From positions 62,001 to 126,000 of the forward strand of contig OY365808.1 of assembly GCA_959347315.1 (NCBI GenBank): 64,000 nucleotides of DNA. The letters run 5' to 3'. The position numbers and the translations under genes were made by a program. Shown here piece by piece: positions 13,369 through 28,143 of this stretch. How positions within the stretch are numbered: the stretch's first letter is position 1; the number at the start of each line of letters is the position of its first letter. Below the pieces are notes generated by a model that saw nothing but the letters and a program-made list of their open reading frames with translations, ran no database searches and was not told the origin of the DNA. Source of the DNA: Bimastos eiseni. Taxonomy: Eukaryota; Annelida; Clitellata; Crassiclitellata; Lumbricidae.

Positions 13369-14608
13369 CTATGAAATGGAGATGTGAACATATAACTTTG
13401 CAGACTGAATCAGCTCTCCACCAACGGTTTTTAGGTGAACTGTTCGGTAACCTTGGAGACACAAACGCTCAACTACAGAAACTGAAATAATGAAGCCGAT
13501 CAAAGAAAGCAAAAAATCGGTAATGTTGTGAAGAAGTTTCACTGAAACACGTCAACTACTTAATCATCTGCCAATCACAACTTAGTCATCTGCCATGCAT
13601 AACTTTATCATCTGCCGTTCATTCCTTAATCATCTGCCAATCATAAATAAATCATCTGCCATTCATAACTTTATCATCTGCCATTAATTCCTTAGTCATC
13701 TGTCAATCATAAATTAATCATCTGCCATTCATAACTTAATCATCTGACAATCAAAACTTAATCATATGCCATGTATAACTTTCATCTGCCATTCATAACT
13801 TAATCATCTGCCATCCATAACTTAATCATCTGCCATTCTTAACTTAATCCAGCCATAGCATAATCATCTGGAATTCATAACTTAATCATTTGCAATTCAC
13901 CACTTAATTCAGTGGATAAAAGAGAGCGGTCCACTGACCCTTCTGAATGCATCGAAATGGAATGCAGTACTGAGCAATGATGACGTCACTTTTCTTCGTC
14001 TCATGATCGAACACTTGCAGGTGAACTAGCGCCAACTCAGGACAGGAAATGAAGAATTGAAAGTCAGATGTTTCCCAGTGCGGATGGAATCCTAATAAAA
14101 GAAAATGAGAGATTCACTCTCAACTGGCAATTAGAATCTTACAGAAAGGAAGATAATGATTCCCATTCAGTTATGGGTCGTTTTCCAACATCTCTTTAAA
14201 ATCTTATGCAAAGTCATTTAGATAACATATCCATCTCTCCCCAATCATCAGTTGCATATTATGATCCATTCTGTGCTCTTCTACCTCTATCTAGACATAT
14301 TATATAGCCATTGCTATAGGCCTACTTATCAAATATGTTAACCTATTAAAGATGGTTCTTAGATTCGCCTCATGTTACGCATTATACACAAATAATCTTC
14401 TGCAACATCTGTTAAACTGTTTTCATCAGTTTAGAGATTGATGTATAGGCTAAGACAGATGATGATCTAAACCATTGTTAAAGATGACTTCTGTTTTGAA
14501 CGTTTTTCTGTCTTTTGGAACTCCTGTTACGGAAACCTGGACATAAGGATCGAGGATTGATTTCGAACTGTCTCCTTCTTTCTTTGGCAGACAAAATCCA
14601 CTCAGGAT
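13369..14608 (-). CDS. PLCD: PLC-delta-like exons: C2 domain and C-terminus
   Basis: Exon 14473-14608 encodes [13 protein letters not shown] and [20 protein letters not shown]; exon 13939-14091 encodes [20 protein letters not shown] and [13 protein letters not shown]; exon 13369-13451 encodes [20 protein letters not shown] ending VHISIS and a TAG stop. This is the usual PLC-delta C-terminal C2 layout, with the protein stopping directly after the last C2 strand. Confidence 0.9.
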
Positions 14609-16844
14609 CTGTCAAAACAGCAAACGCTCTTCTTGCATCAAATCGATCACACAAATATTTTACATTGTATACAAAGTACAAGTTACAAACTTAAGCTTCA
14701 GTAACTGACATGTCAAGAAATTTGACATTATTGTACTTTGAGACATCCAGTTGATAGGTGTTACACTTTAGAAACTCAAATATTGTTGGCTATGACCAAA
14801 GACTTATAGAAACGATGGACAAATGCATCGAGTATAATATTTATTTATTCATTAATTTTGAAAGTTTCTATAGCACCTTTCCAAGAAGCCTAATCAGGAG
14901 TGCTCCTCCCACTGCCTCCCAGTCCATCCAGGGTGATATCAATAAAACAAAGGTGCAGCATTCGTATCTTTGATGGATTGCGTGCGTACCAGATGGAGGG
15001 GCCACCAAGTGAGAAGGCGCTGGAGTGATTATTATGGTTGATGTGATTACACGTGAGATTAGGAACTCGTCACCAGATGAAGAATGAAAAGCTCGGTGGC
15101 CAACAGCCAGGGCAGAAACAGCGCAGCAGAGCTGCAGCTCTCGTAACGTCCAGGTTCGATTCAATTCAATATTCGTTTAATCACAATCAAGCTGACAAAC
15201 CGCAACTTAATTTGCAGAGTTAAATTTAGTACAATCTGTGAGACAGAGTCAGACACCAAAAGTTCTTCTACAGTTCCTCTAATAATTCAAAACATTATAT
15301 CTATAGAGGAGGTGAGGCATGAAGTTGCTGTCGTCCTTGCGTGGTAAGGTGAATTCAGGTTGTACTTGTTAGAACGAGGTGCAGGCAAATGTGTCCTCAA
15401 GACATGACAGAGGTTATTTAAAATGGCCCTAAACAATCGCCCATCAGCTTCTCTAGCCAGATTCTCTGCAGTCGGTGATGGGGAGGGAAGATATCCACAT
15501 CGTATCATCTTGTTGCTGAAATGCTGAATTCTGGTCCGGTCCCTACCAGCAGCAGTGGTCAAATCGGGTAGGTGACAAAGTTAGGTCACTATGGTAGCAG
15601 AAGCATCATGAAACACGGCAGGAAAAAGAGTCGCGGATGAGTGGATTAATATTCGGGGAAAGCTGAGTTAGATCTTTGGCCTAGAAGAATCCATATGTCC
15701 CAGACACCATCAAGACATGTGACATGCATACAAATTTCAATCACAAAAGACAGGTCAACACTCAACACCCACCGGTCATCTTCGACCACTCAGCCAGATG
15801 AACTGAGTTTTAGTGGCGTTGAGGGGATGGGGATTAGAGGGCAGACAACCAGAGAGGGCATCCATAGCACATGTGCCACGATGCATGAGGCTAGTTATGT
15901 TCAAGTACCTGCTGCGGAGAAGAGTAGCCGTCCAAATATGGGACCCTGAGGGACATCAGAAGGAGCAGGATCCCAGAGGCAGACGACGTGGATGAAGCGA
16001 AGGCAACGCAGTTGGTGCGCTCTGACAGAAAAGAGGGCAGATACACTCTAGTGGTTTATCAGTAAGGTAAAAGGAAAAGTACATTTGTGTCCAACTAATT
16101 ATTCCACCTTTTCTATCACTGACATTTTTTAAATTCTACTGACAGTAACTCATGATCAATTAATCTCTTTAAAAAACTTTCACTTACTCGGAATCTCAGA
16201 GTTTTGTGCCAAGACATCGGATGTAAATCATCGGGTGAAAACGTTGCCTTCGTATTAACTACAACAAAATAATAATTAGTAAGAAAACACGTCATTCAAA
16301 GGGCAAGTGACATTATACCAGTAAAAACAAATATTGAATTTGCCATTTTTTTCCTCATTCCCTTTTCCATCAGCTCTAACTGTTTCCTAACCCTAGGAAC
16401 ACATGCATGTGGAATTGAACATGCATGTTGATTGAAATGATCAAACCTAAAACAGTAAGTCTACCCTTAGCGGCCTCATCTTCTTCTATTGGATCAGGAA
16501 CATCTAACTCTAACTATTGCCTTCTAACTATTTGTAAACATAATTGTTATGTTTCACTCTGGACCCTATTCAGATACAACGCCTATGTGAGTATGTGACC
16601 ATTTGTGCACCAAAATAATAGTTATATAACTGAATAACAGTTACCTGGCAACCCGCTAGCCAAGTAATTAACAACGTATTCTGCCTTTGTAAAATTGTAT
16701 CATAATTCATTATTGGACACTAATTTCAAATGTATGTGCGAGGAGACTTTCTGCATCAGGCTAGCTCTCCTATGAGGATTGGGTAATATTCAATACAATT
16801 CACCTGGAAGGATTCTTTTTTCATGGAATGAGTATTGGGTCACT

Positions 16845-16885
<41 letters not shown>

Positions 16886-19800
16886 ACACACACAGAGACA
16901 CAGAGAGAGGGAGATAGAGAGAGGGAGGGAGAGAGAAAGAGAAAGAGTGAAAGAGACAGACACAGAGAGAAGGAGAGAGAAAGAGAGAGAGTGAGAGTGA
17001 AAGAGACAGAGCGAGAGAGACAGAGAGACAGACACAGAGACAGACAGACAGAGAGACACAGATATAGAGATAGAGACAGAAAGGCTACTGACAGCTCCTC
17101 ATGAAGTCTGGCTTCAATACGTAGCCACAGTTGCCATTGTCTCCGAATAATCCTCGATTCAACTGCATCGGTTCATCTGGTGTCTGGTAATTGAGAGCCA
17201 CTGAAGACGCAAAAAGAAAATATAGTGTAAGACGTCAACCAGACATCAGCCACAACAAATCTTCAGTTGATTACAACCATCAGCAACGCACTCTCTCGAA
17301 GATGGATGCATAAAATCCTCACTAAGTGATATTCTTCTAAACGCTTTAACTCGATGACAGAATTGACGGACTTATTGATTGATTGAATGTTTCAATGATT
17401 TAATCACTAAGTGATTGATTACCTCAATCAAAAGCCGACTGAACAGACTGATCTTACTGAACTTAACTGACTGAAAGACCGAACGACCGGACGACCGACT
17501 TACTGACCGACCAACTGACCGACCTACCGACTAACCGACCGACCTACTGACTGACTGACCGACCGACCGCCCGACCGACTTACTGACCGACCAACCGACC
17601 AATCGACCGACCGACTTACTGACCGACCAACCGATCGACCGACTGACTGGCTGGCTGACTAATTGACTAACAGTCACTTACCCACTTGGCAGCCGACCAA
17701 CCAAAACGGAACAGGATCATAATTGGTTGAGCCAATTCTTGATCCTGCTGGAAATATGCGACTGAGTTGGCGTTTGTTGTGCTGAATGAACTCAGCTGGA
17801 GATGATTTGGCCAGCTTCAAAGCCTTCTTCTCATTGAATGACAAAATCATTTTAAAAGTTTCTGTAAAAACCAAAGAGTCATCAGATTCATTGACACAGG
17901 CAGATGATGGTCAAGATGATCGCCTTTGGATATGCACTCTACACACACACACTAAGCAAAGAGATGACTGTCTTTAGTTTAACAGCATCCAGAATCTATT
18001 CCACTTTATGAGACTGACACTCTTCCGATTCTCTGTGTTTTTTCCTGATTAGTGTCTCTAATTAAGTGAAGTCATAATTTCTAAAGAGACTGAAGAAAAA
18101 GCTTACGATAGGCTCTCGAGTCCTGGAAGCTCTTGAATCGTGCTGTCTGACAAATGTTGATGCATCTGGAGAATTCTTCAGCAATCTCTGGCTCCTCTTC
18201 TCCATCCGCAGCATCTTCTTCATCATCATCACTGCCCTGACCATCACAGATAGAAACGGTTCCAGCAGAAGCCCCATTGCTCCGGACGCTCGTCGCAACC
18301 ATCCTTTTCTCTTCTGACTTAGGCACTTTAGGTGAATTCCTTTTGCACTGAATTCAAATATCAAATAGGTTTAATCATCATCGACTCCCAATATTATTCA
18401 ATAGACATGCTTCAATTAATCATAATTTAAGACATAGCACAAATAAACTTAAAGACTTCAAAAAATGGAAGAAAATAAAAGACAAAAAAATATCAAAGAA
18501 CAAAATTTACAAAAATTGTAGCATAGAAATAAAACTTGAATGATTTTGTAGCGCCTTTTGCTGTCCTCAGAAGGCCTTATATAAATGTGAGAAAACATTC
18601 GTGATTCATGGTAATAACGACAAATATAAGAGACTCTGTCTCACGGGATAACATGAATATCAGGTCAGTTGAAACAATAATCATAGAACTGACTCTGACG
18701 ACGATGCGTCCAAATTTAGCGGAGATTCATTAGGACAATGAGCCTGACCTTGACGACGATCCTTCCGATGAGGTCAGCTGGAGCGGGTAGATGGTTGCTA
18801 TTAGGAACCAACTCATCGAGAAACAGCTTCTCTACAATCGGTAACAGACTAAAGGAATATTTAGGTCAACATTCGCGATATTTAACTGACAAATCAAAAC
18901 GGTTAGATCTAGAAATAAGCACCAATTGTATACGTTTGAGGTATATAGTGTTGTTGAGAGAACTCTGCCATATGGAACATTAATGTGAATGACAAGCAAA
19001 AGCCATCAATTGGAATCCTTCAATGATCGATCTACATGTATTATTATTATTATTAAGATCCACTTGATCTTCTTGTTCCACGGGTAAGGACTGCTATAAC
19101 TCAACACCGTGCCTTTGCCATTGTGGGCCCTTCTATGTGGAATGACCTGCCCCCCCCCCCATTATCCATAGCTTGAAGCTTTTAATCGGGCTTCCCCCTC
19201 ATTCCGTCTTTATTTTCTCGGGGCTGTGACACCGAGAGCGCTTCTGAATAGCTATAGTACTGTGAAAAGTGCTATATAAATAACCAGATACAATACGATA
19301 TTATTAAACGGACGATTTCTAAAGTGCCGTAACGCAGCCATGCCTCTACAAGGGTGCTTAAATATATCAGAATATGCCAAATATATCAGACTTTACCTCC
19401 GAAAATAGACTTCATTGTTCTTGCCATGACTTTTTGTTGATCTGTGGAACAATGGTTCTCGATCGATAATATCAATGGATATCTAAACCAAAAAGGAATT
19501 TTGCTTAATGACATCAAAAAACAATCAGTTGTTATAAAGTAATGAATTCATCTCAAGTTGCTCTTTCTGCGTTTTACACTTAAATGACAAAATTACTTAT
19601 GCAAGAAAATTGAAGCAAGGCACCCTACAGATGATCAACATTTGCTGACAAAGATCAGTTGCATGAATGAAGACTTGATCAAAATGCTATACAGAAGCAG
19701 AGAAAGAAGAAAGGACGACAGCATGTGCACATCAGTTGATCTATAATAGACGGAACAGAAGAGTGTAGGGAGTGAGAAGAAGAATTACTCCTCTTCACAG

Positions 19801-21733
19801 ACTCACTTGGATTTGTAAAAGGCGTATTTGTCTACAACTCGAATAACTTCAGAGAATAGAAGCTTTGAGGTCAGAGTGAAGCCATGCGTGACAACAGGTG
19901 TAAGATCGGTTCCATCCCAGACATCCACTACAAAAGGTTCACCAACAACACATATCATAAGTCTTATATGCGTAATCAAAAGCAACATGAACTTTCTTAC
20001 GAATTTTAGAAACTGCGTTACTTGCAATACGTTTCTTCAACTATATAGTAACTAGTTTTCGGTAACATTAGCCCATTGATTTGGTTTTGGTTGTGCGCCT
20101 ATCGATAAGCTGGTTCCCGCAACTTATTTTTGCGCATTAGCGTTGCCATTTATTTAGGGGCCGTCCACATATTACGTGCGCATGGAGGGAAGGGGTTTAA
20201 ATTTCGGCCATTTTGCGTACAGGTGCGTATGGTAGAGGGAGAGGGGGTCCAGAAAATATGAACATACGCAAATAATAAATCATAATTGCCTAATTATGAC
20301 GTCCAGTCGTCCACAATACAGAATATTGAAATCAGAACTGTAAACCCAATCACAAGCTATATTCCTGCTTATTCAATTTTATGTTGCATTAAAACGGTTT
20401 CAAATGCAAGTGTCGTTAGTGTTTTAATTTTTCATAACTGCTAACAAATTTAAGCTCTTAAATATGATGCTTGACAAAAATAGTCTGTGGTATTTCAATG
20501 TCCTATAGATGTTTTTAGCTATTTAACCTTTGCAATGAGGGGGACCGTAGAGTTCAAATGTACGTACGCATGGGGGAGGGGTCCACGAAATGTACGCGGT
20601 GCAACAGGAGGAGGGGATCCTAAAATTCGATTTCTTTACCTACGTAATATATGGATGGTCCCTTATCCAGGCTTTGACCAGACGGCATTGAAAAAGTCGG
20701 GTCGCGGACAAAACCCCTCTGACAAAAACCCTTTGACAAACCCCCCCCCCTAAGTAGGACAAACCCCCCGTAAGAATAAATTTTTGTTACTTTTTTAACT
20801 TTTATTATTTAGAAACGTGTGTATACTTTAAAGTCAGAAGTAAAGCATGTGTCCTATTATGTCATTTCAAAGTCTGATGCGGTCACTCAGGTATCGTCGT
20901 GAAATAGTTAAATAGCAAACAGTTAACTAGTTCCTTGGTCTTTTTGTTGTTAATGTATAATAGGTCTATGTACACTCAGCGTAATGCAGGCTATCTGTGA
21001 CACGGCTTTTACAGACGCGTCAGGTGAATCTATGCAGAGCGTATGTGTGTTATCTGTGACACGATTTCTTATACAGGTTAGACCAGAGGGGTCAATCCTC
21101 ATCAATCTGATGGAGGCAAACCCTGGTTCCAAGTGTCAGGTAGTCAAGATATTACTAAGACTCAAAAAATACCTATCTGGACGCCTCTGAGTTAGACTAA
21201 TAGTAGTCCTGAGTGTCACTTGTAATGTTGCGCAGACTTTGTTAGTAGTGTCAGTTCTTATGGTATGGCTTCTAATTGCAGGGGGAGTTTGTCCGGGGGT
21301 GGCTAATGTCCTGCCTAAAACAGAGGGGTTTATGTCAGAGGGGGTTTTTGTCAGAGGGTTTTCTTTGTCAGAGGGGAGTTTGTCCTACACCCGAAAAAGT
21401 CAGAGGTCGAACAGAGTATAGAGTAGGTTGATAGGTTCCGTCTAACGATGCTGTGTCACTACGGAGACTAGCAACGCCGTCCTCCTCCTCCCTCGTCGTC
21501 CTCCTCCCTCCTCCTCACTCTGTTCTTTACTTAATATTTATCAAGCTCTGCAGGCGTTAGTGACAGTTCGTGACAACAATAGAATGTCTACGAACCAGAA
21601 CGGACGCATTAAGTATATAAAATGTCAAACGACATCCGAGTTTCATAAAGCATTCGCATTTTAAATACAAATCTAAAAATCATCTCTTAACAAATTTGCT
21701 TGAAGGCACGTATACGCACTGATTGTTTCTTTG

Positions 21734-21783
<50 letters not shown>

Positions 21784-24700
21784 AGCGAGCGGGTTCTTCG
21801 ACCCTCGTCCGGGAAGTCGCTCACTGCGTAGGGACCTAGAGTAATTCCTTCGCGCACAATTGTTCTGCGGTACAACTGCAGTTGCGCCGTCGAGGGAAAT
21901 AAATAACTACTGGTAGTTACTTTCCACACAGCGACATCCGTTCTTCAGTGCCCGGATGTAGCATTCCAGTTTGCTGTATCCGTGCAACTGATCCGATTCT
22001 AAATATCTAAGAAATCAACAGAAACACAATAAATCTCAGGACCGTTTGCCTTTTGAGAAAAAGTTTACGCAAAAGACTTTTGAAACAGTGTTTCTCTTTT
22101 AAGCTACTCGGCAACGCTTCTTGATATCAATGAATTCGTCAGGATTTAAATTTCGTCTGTTCTGTTCTCTGCCGTTTTATTGTCCGCTATGATCCGTTGT
22201 GTGTTTAAAACAAAGGCGAACTATTATACTTTCTGTTGTCTTACGTATTGTGTGATGAGTCGATGAAGTAATGACTAAGAGGTAGCGTCATATTTTGATA
22301 GACCTGGCGACACCTCGGATCCTTAATGCTCATGCGATCTGTGTCCAGAAAAGCAGTTAAACCTGAAAAGAGAAGTTAGAGAACTATTTGAAGCAGCTGC
22401 TCCTCATTTCTCCATGGATCGAACAGTCTGTTGGCAGAGAGAGAGAGAGAGAGACAGAGAGACAGAGAGACAGAGAGAGAAAGAGAGAGACAGAGAGATA
22501 GATAGAGAGAATGTGAGTGAGAGAGAGACAGAGAGACAGAGAGAGAGAGAATGTGAGTGAGAGAGAGCGAATGTGAGTGAGAGAGATAGATAGAGAGAGA
22601 GAGAAAGAGAGAGAGACAATGAGAGAGACAGGGAGTGAGAGAGAGAGAGAGTGAGAGAGAAAGAGAGAGTGAGAGAGAGAGACAGAGAGAGACAGAGAGA
22701 GATTCAGTTTATTCATCCTCAGAGTAGTTCTTCATACTGACATCTTTGTCCTTCTTCTTCTTCAAGACATTATCACGCAACACTGAGTAGATCGAGGCGA
22801 GGAATATACTATGAACATTGAAACTTACACTGACAAAACTAGTTTGACACAGTTGCGTCTGCCGCAGTCAGCCTAGTTTATTTAATTACTTTAAAGAAAC
22901 TACAGCTCGTGCTCTCTTCGTTACTATCTGTCATCAACATAATTAATCTTTTTAATAGTCTTCTGTGAAGTTATTCATCTTTGCCTCATTCATACTTTCT
23001 GGATAACTTTGTGAGAGATTTGGAGTGTCATGTAAACGTCATCAGAATCATCAGAGACGTCAACATGCGACCATCTGCACTTGAAAATCGACGCATTCTT
23101 TGCTTTAAACCTGTCTTAAGATTCTCGAAGTGGGGGGAGGGTGAGATAATAAAAGAAAAGCTTGACCTGCAAGGCTTAGCCAACGATTTCTCTTAAATTC
23201 TGGACATGTTTCATTGTCCTGGATGATCTTCTCACACTGTTCCATCGTTACGTGCTCCTAAAAGAAGGAGAAGAAGAAGAAGGTCATTCTGATTCATAAA
23301 CACTCTGAGTGTTAACATTAATTGAAGAATTATTCTCTCATAGACACCGATCCAAACCAAATGCAAAACTTCTCATTATTCTTTTATCTTTTCTGCAGTC
23401 ATATTTAAAAAAGACATAGATTAAATGTTCAAGTGGATAATTGTGATTTAATAACCTACTGAACAACCACAAAACAACCACATCAACCACCTTGACCCAA
23501 ATCACAACCGCTGAGTACAAGATGGCAACAACCATGAGCCCCTTACCCCTTCTTCTCGAGTGAGAAACTGAAAGAGGTCATTCGTTGTCCAGAATTGTTG
23601 CCCTTGTTCTACTTTGCCATATCTAAAATCATTTAGCAACATAATGTAGCTCGTTCGATGTATTTCGTTTGAACCTCAATTCAATAGAGAAAACCACGAA
23701 TCACAGGAGACAGACTCAACAGCTGATGATGATGTAACATCGTAATCGTAATCTCCAAACTTCTAAAGCGCCACTTGAAAGCCAAGCGCAGGGCACCAGC
23801 TCATTCACGAGCGCTGCATCGAGATGTGACAAAAGGACGAGTGAGGCAGCGAGAACCATGAGCAGAAAACAGAGCAATAATAACACAACATAAAATAAAT
23901 ATAATATGTAGCAACAGAACGCAAAGAACCAGAGGATGAAATGAGACAAAGAAGAAGAGAGTAAAAGTGGGATGATGAGGGAAGAACGTGGATAAGGAGT
24001 AAGAAAAAGAAGCAAAATATGGATGGGAAGAGAAGGAAGAGGAGAAATACGATGGAATGAGACGAAGGAGAAGAACAAGAAAGTGGAAGTAGGATAAAGA
24101 GAGAAAAACGAAGATGAGGAGTAAGAGAAGGAAGAAGAACTAAGAAGAAGAAAGAGAGGAGGAGAAGAAAACGAAAGCAATGAGAAGTCCTAACTTTTTA
24201 AAAATCTCTGTCTCGATTTCTTCTTTCTTTATGATGCTCATAATGAATTGTCCAAATTCGTCCAACATCAGCGTTTTCTTTGGCTTCATGCGCTATAAAA
24301 ACAACAGTTTCGGAGTCCATTTCTAGTGCAATGGTTTTTTACCTAATGGAAAACTTCCAGATTTGATTAGTTATTTAACATTCTTCCAATCAACGTCTGG
24401 CAACTGCCTAGGCTCATCTCACCTCTATATAATCCACATCTACTTTAATTTCCCATTGAGCTACGTTTCCGCCACTTAGATTTCTTTGGTCCACTTTCCA
24501 TCTGCTTCCATTGACTCTGAGCCTAAAGCTAAATAAATACCAATATGATACCCCACAATCTCCTCTGCGTAAGCGCTGCAACTTATTGAAAGAATAATGC
24601 AACACAATACACTACGACTTCATTATTAAAATGTCCTTCTTCACAAATGTTGACGCAAATACAATAATTCAATTGTTCAGTATGTGTGTGAGAAGGACTG

Positions 24701-27700
24701 GCTAAAGGTACCTACACAGTAATTCCTCATTGAACCAACATGCTCCGCGTTACAGGTCGACCGCTCTAACCAATCGGCAATCACCGTGCTGAAAGTGTCA
24801 ATGCCGAGAGGAAATTTTGCCCAATACCCATCAATGGGGCTAATGGGGACACTAGCGCATTGAAGAGGGTTCAAACAAGGTTAAAGAGCACGAGTGTACT
24901 GAAGAGGGTTCAAACGAGGTTAAAGAGCAAGAGTGTATTGAAGAGGGTTCAAACGAGGTAAATAGCACGAGTGTATTGAAGAGGGTTCAAACGAGGTTAA
25001 AGAGCAAGAGTGTATTGAAGAGGGTTCAAACGAGGTAAATAGCACGAGTGTATTGAAGAGGGTTCAAACGAGGTTAAAGAGCAAGAGTGTATTGAAGAGG
25101 GTTCAAACGAGGTAAATAGCACGAGTGTATTGAAGAGGGTTCAAACGAGGTTAAAGAGCAAGAGTGTATTGAAGAGGGTTCAAACGAGGTTAAAGAGCAA
25201 GAGTGTATTGAAGAGGGTTCAAACGAGGTAAATAGCACGAGTGTATTGAAGAGGGTTCAAACGAGGTTAAAGAGCAAGAGTGTATTGAAGAGGGTTCAAA
25301 CGAGGTTAAAGAGCAAGAGTGTATTGAAGAGGGTTCAAACGAGGTAAATAGCACGAGTGTATTGAAGAGGGTTCAAACGAGGTTAAAGAGCAAGAGTGTA
25401 TTGAAGAGGGTTCAAACGAGGTTAAAGAGCAAGAGTGTATTGAAGAGGGTTCAAACGAGGTTAAAGAGCACGAGTGTATTGAAGGGGTTCAAGCAAGGTT
25501 AAAGAACACGAGTGTATTGAAGAGGGTTCAAACGAGGTTAAAGAACACGAGTGTATTGAAGAGAGTTCAAACGAGGTTAAAGAGCACGAAGGTTGACCTG
25601 GGCTGTTTCTGTTTCATCCATATTTAGGTTCATAAAGTTGAGAATTCTCGTCGTCTCTTTGACGTTTAGTTCACCGTTGCTGTCTTTGTCTGCCTCGCGA
25701 AACAACTGCTTCACCCAACTGAAGAACATTCACTCAAGGCCAACAACAACAACAATTCAATTGTCTTCGTTTCTTAGAATCCAGTGTCTTCAATGCCACT
25801 CAACCACAGTGGTTCGAATTCAACTCATCATCACAAGTTAACTGCCAAACAACTCATTCTAATCAGATGAAACATTCGAAGAGAAATAATGGATTTGGAA
25901 GCTAACAAAGATTCAAGGAACCTGTGCAGCAGCAGCAACACACAACCACTGAATCAAAGAACGTCTTCAGACGTAGAAGATAGAAAAACTGAACAGTTTT
26001 AATCATCACAAACCATTTTAAAGTTTCCTTCCGTCATAATCTTTGATCAGCTAAGTTTAGATATTATCTGAACTAACGGGAATGAACATGACGTAGGAGG
26101 ATGCTTGAACAAATCGAATCTAATGGCTTATGTGCCCCATTTTCATGATGCATTTATCTGCACCTTGAAAAATTTATTTGTTTGAATAGGTAAAATGCGT
26201 CAATGCATAAGGCATCATGCACGCGATAGTTGCTTCAGGCGAAACAGTAAAAAATATTAGAGGAGATTGTCCTAATTTCGACAGATCAAATTCCTCGGAA
26301 ATCAGGCAACAGAAATAAATTATGTAGATTATGTCAATACTATGCCTACAACGTTGACAATGTTGTCTTGTTGCTAAATTGTTCACTATGAATAGGACCC
26401 CGTGGTTTATGTCAATCAATCAATCAACCAAAAATACTTGATATAGCGCCCGTTCAAAATATCTACTCACAAGCGCTCCCGGCCTAACTCTCGGCTGAAA
26501 AGGACAGTTTTAAGAGAGGCGTTAAATGAAGATGCTGAGTTCTTAGGTAGGAGACAGAGCTCTAAGGCAAGTCCATTCCAGATGGTAGGTCTCACGACCG
26601 AGAAAGCCCGATTCTGCATTATGGAAGTGCGTGCAAAAGGGACGTTCAGGTCGTCATGAACTGCAGAGCGAAGTGGTCGTCTACCACTACTGGCAGTGAT
26701 AGAGCTCCTGCATATAAACAGGCACAGTACTGCCAAGGCAGCGCCAAACTAAGGAGATACCCTAAATAAGATGCGCTAGGGTAGAGGCAACCAGTGCAGG
26801 GCATCCCACATATACTCGGATACTTGACCTGTTCTGGGAATCCCACCGCTCAGTCGCGCGGCCGCACGCAAAACCCGCTCCAAACGCCCAATCAGAACTT
26901 GGGAGAGACCAGCATATAATTGAGGAGCAATAGTCAAGGCGACTGGTAACAAAGGCATGAACCACAGTAGCTGCTGCGCTGAGGGTAAGAGAGCGAGATA
27001 TTACTCGCATTTGGCGAAGCTGGTAAAAGCAACTACGAGAGACATTATTGACATGTTGAGCAAAGGTGAGTTCTTGGTCAAGAGTGAGCCCTAAATCTCG
27101 AACAGATGCGGAGAAAGTGAAGAGGGGAAACTAAGCAGAGAGGGCAAAAGATCAATTTTCGCCAGCTGCTGTCTGGTGCCAAGCCAGATGAATTGCGTTT
27201 TGGATGGGTTCAGCCCAAGCCGATTTCAATACACCACAGGAAGACAAGAGAAGTCCGACTTCAGACGTGTACAGGATGTACAGTAATGGACCTAGTACAA
27301 AACCCTGGGATAGCCCAAATGAGACCTAACTAAGTAGCTTCGATGTTCCTTAGCCTTAAGTTAAGTCAATGTAATATTTTTTGTGTTGTTGTTGCTGTTA
27401 TGTTCACAATTTAGTATAAAGGTTGAGAAATTTTAGATAATATTTGGTAAAATGACTCATCAACTGATCTTCATTTGTTCATCCAATTGTTTCAATGAAT
27501 TGCAAATGATTGACCTTCGACAGAATGACGATGACCTTCACATGAGAATTAACAGCAGAAGACCCAAAGGAACCCCTTTCTCCACCACCACCGTCATCAC
27601 CAGAGATATCCATTAGACAGAAAAGCAGAAATACTGCTCAAAGTCTATCCTAAGTAGAGCTTTGAACTGATCGAAGGATACAGATGGAAGAGTTCGGCTG

Positions 27701-28067
27701 CATTCGCCGATTTCATCTGTGATCGCTTTCGACATTCTTCGATTCCAGTCATCCACAGTTGTCTCTCCTCATCGCTCTGTGCCACCAGGTCGAGCATCTC
27801 TCCCTCCTCACCAAGCACAAGCGAGAAACAACACGATTCCTAACAATCACATCATCATCATCATCATCACCACCACCATCATCATTATCAGTTCATTCAG
27901 TCAGTCAGTCCGCCAGTCAGTCAGCCAGCCAGTCAGTCAGTCAGTCAGTCAATCAGTCAGTCAGTTTGTCTCCCCTCCTTTAATTCTTATTCTTCTTCTC
28001 CCTCAGATAATATAAATAATACAGCTTGCATAATGTAGCAACTTTTGACAATGATATAGACTGGTGG

Positions 28068-28098
<31 letters not shown>

Positions 28099-28103
28099 GG
28101 TGG

Positions 28104-28143
<40 letters not shown>

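Noticed and set aside
16779..17059. Arg/Glu-rich frames
   Set aside because: (GA)n microsatellite translated in two strands.
23716..24180. 154-codon minus-strand hydrophobic frame
   Set aside because: Purine-rich low-complexity DNA plus a LINE tail; no domain recognised.
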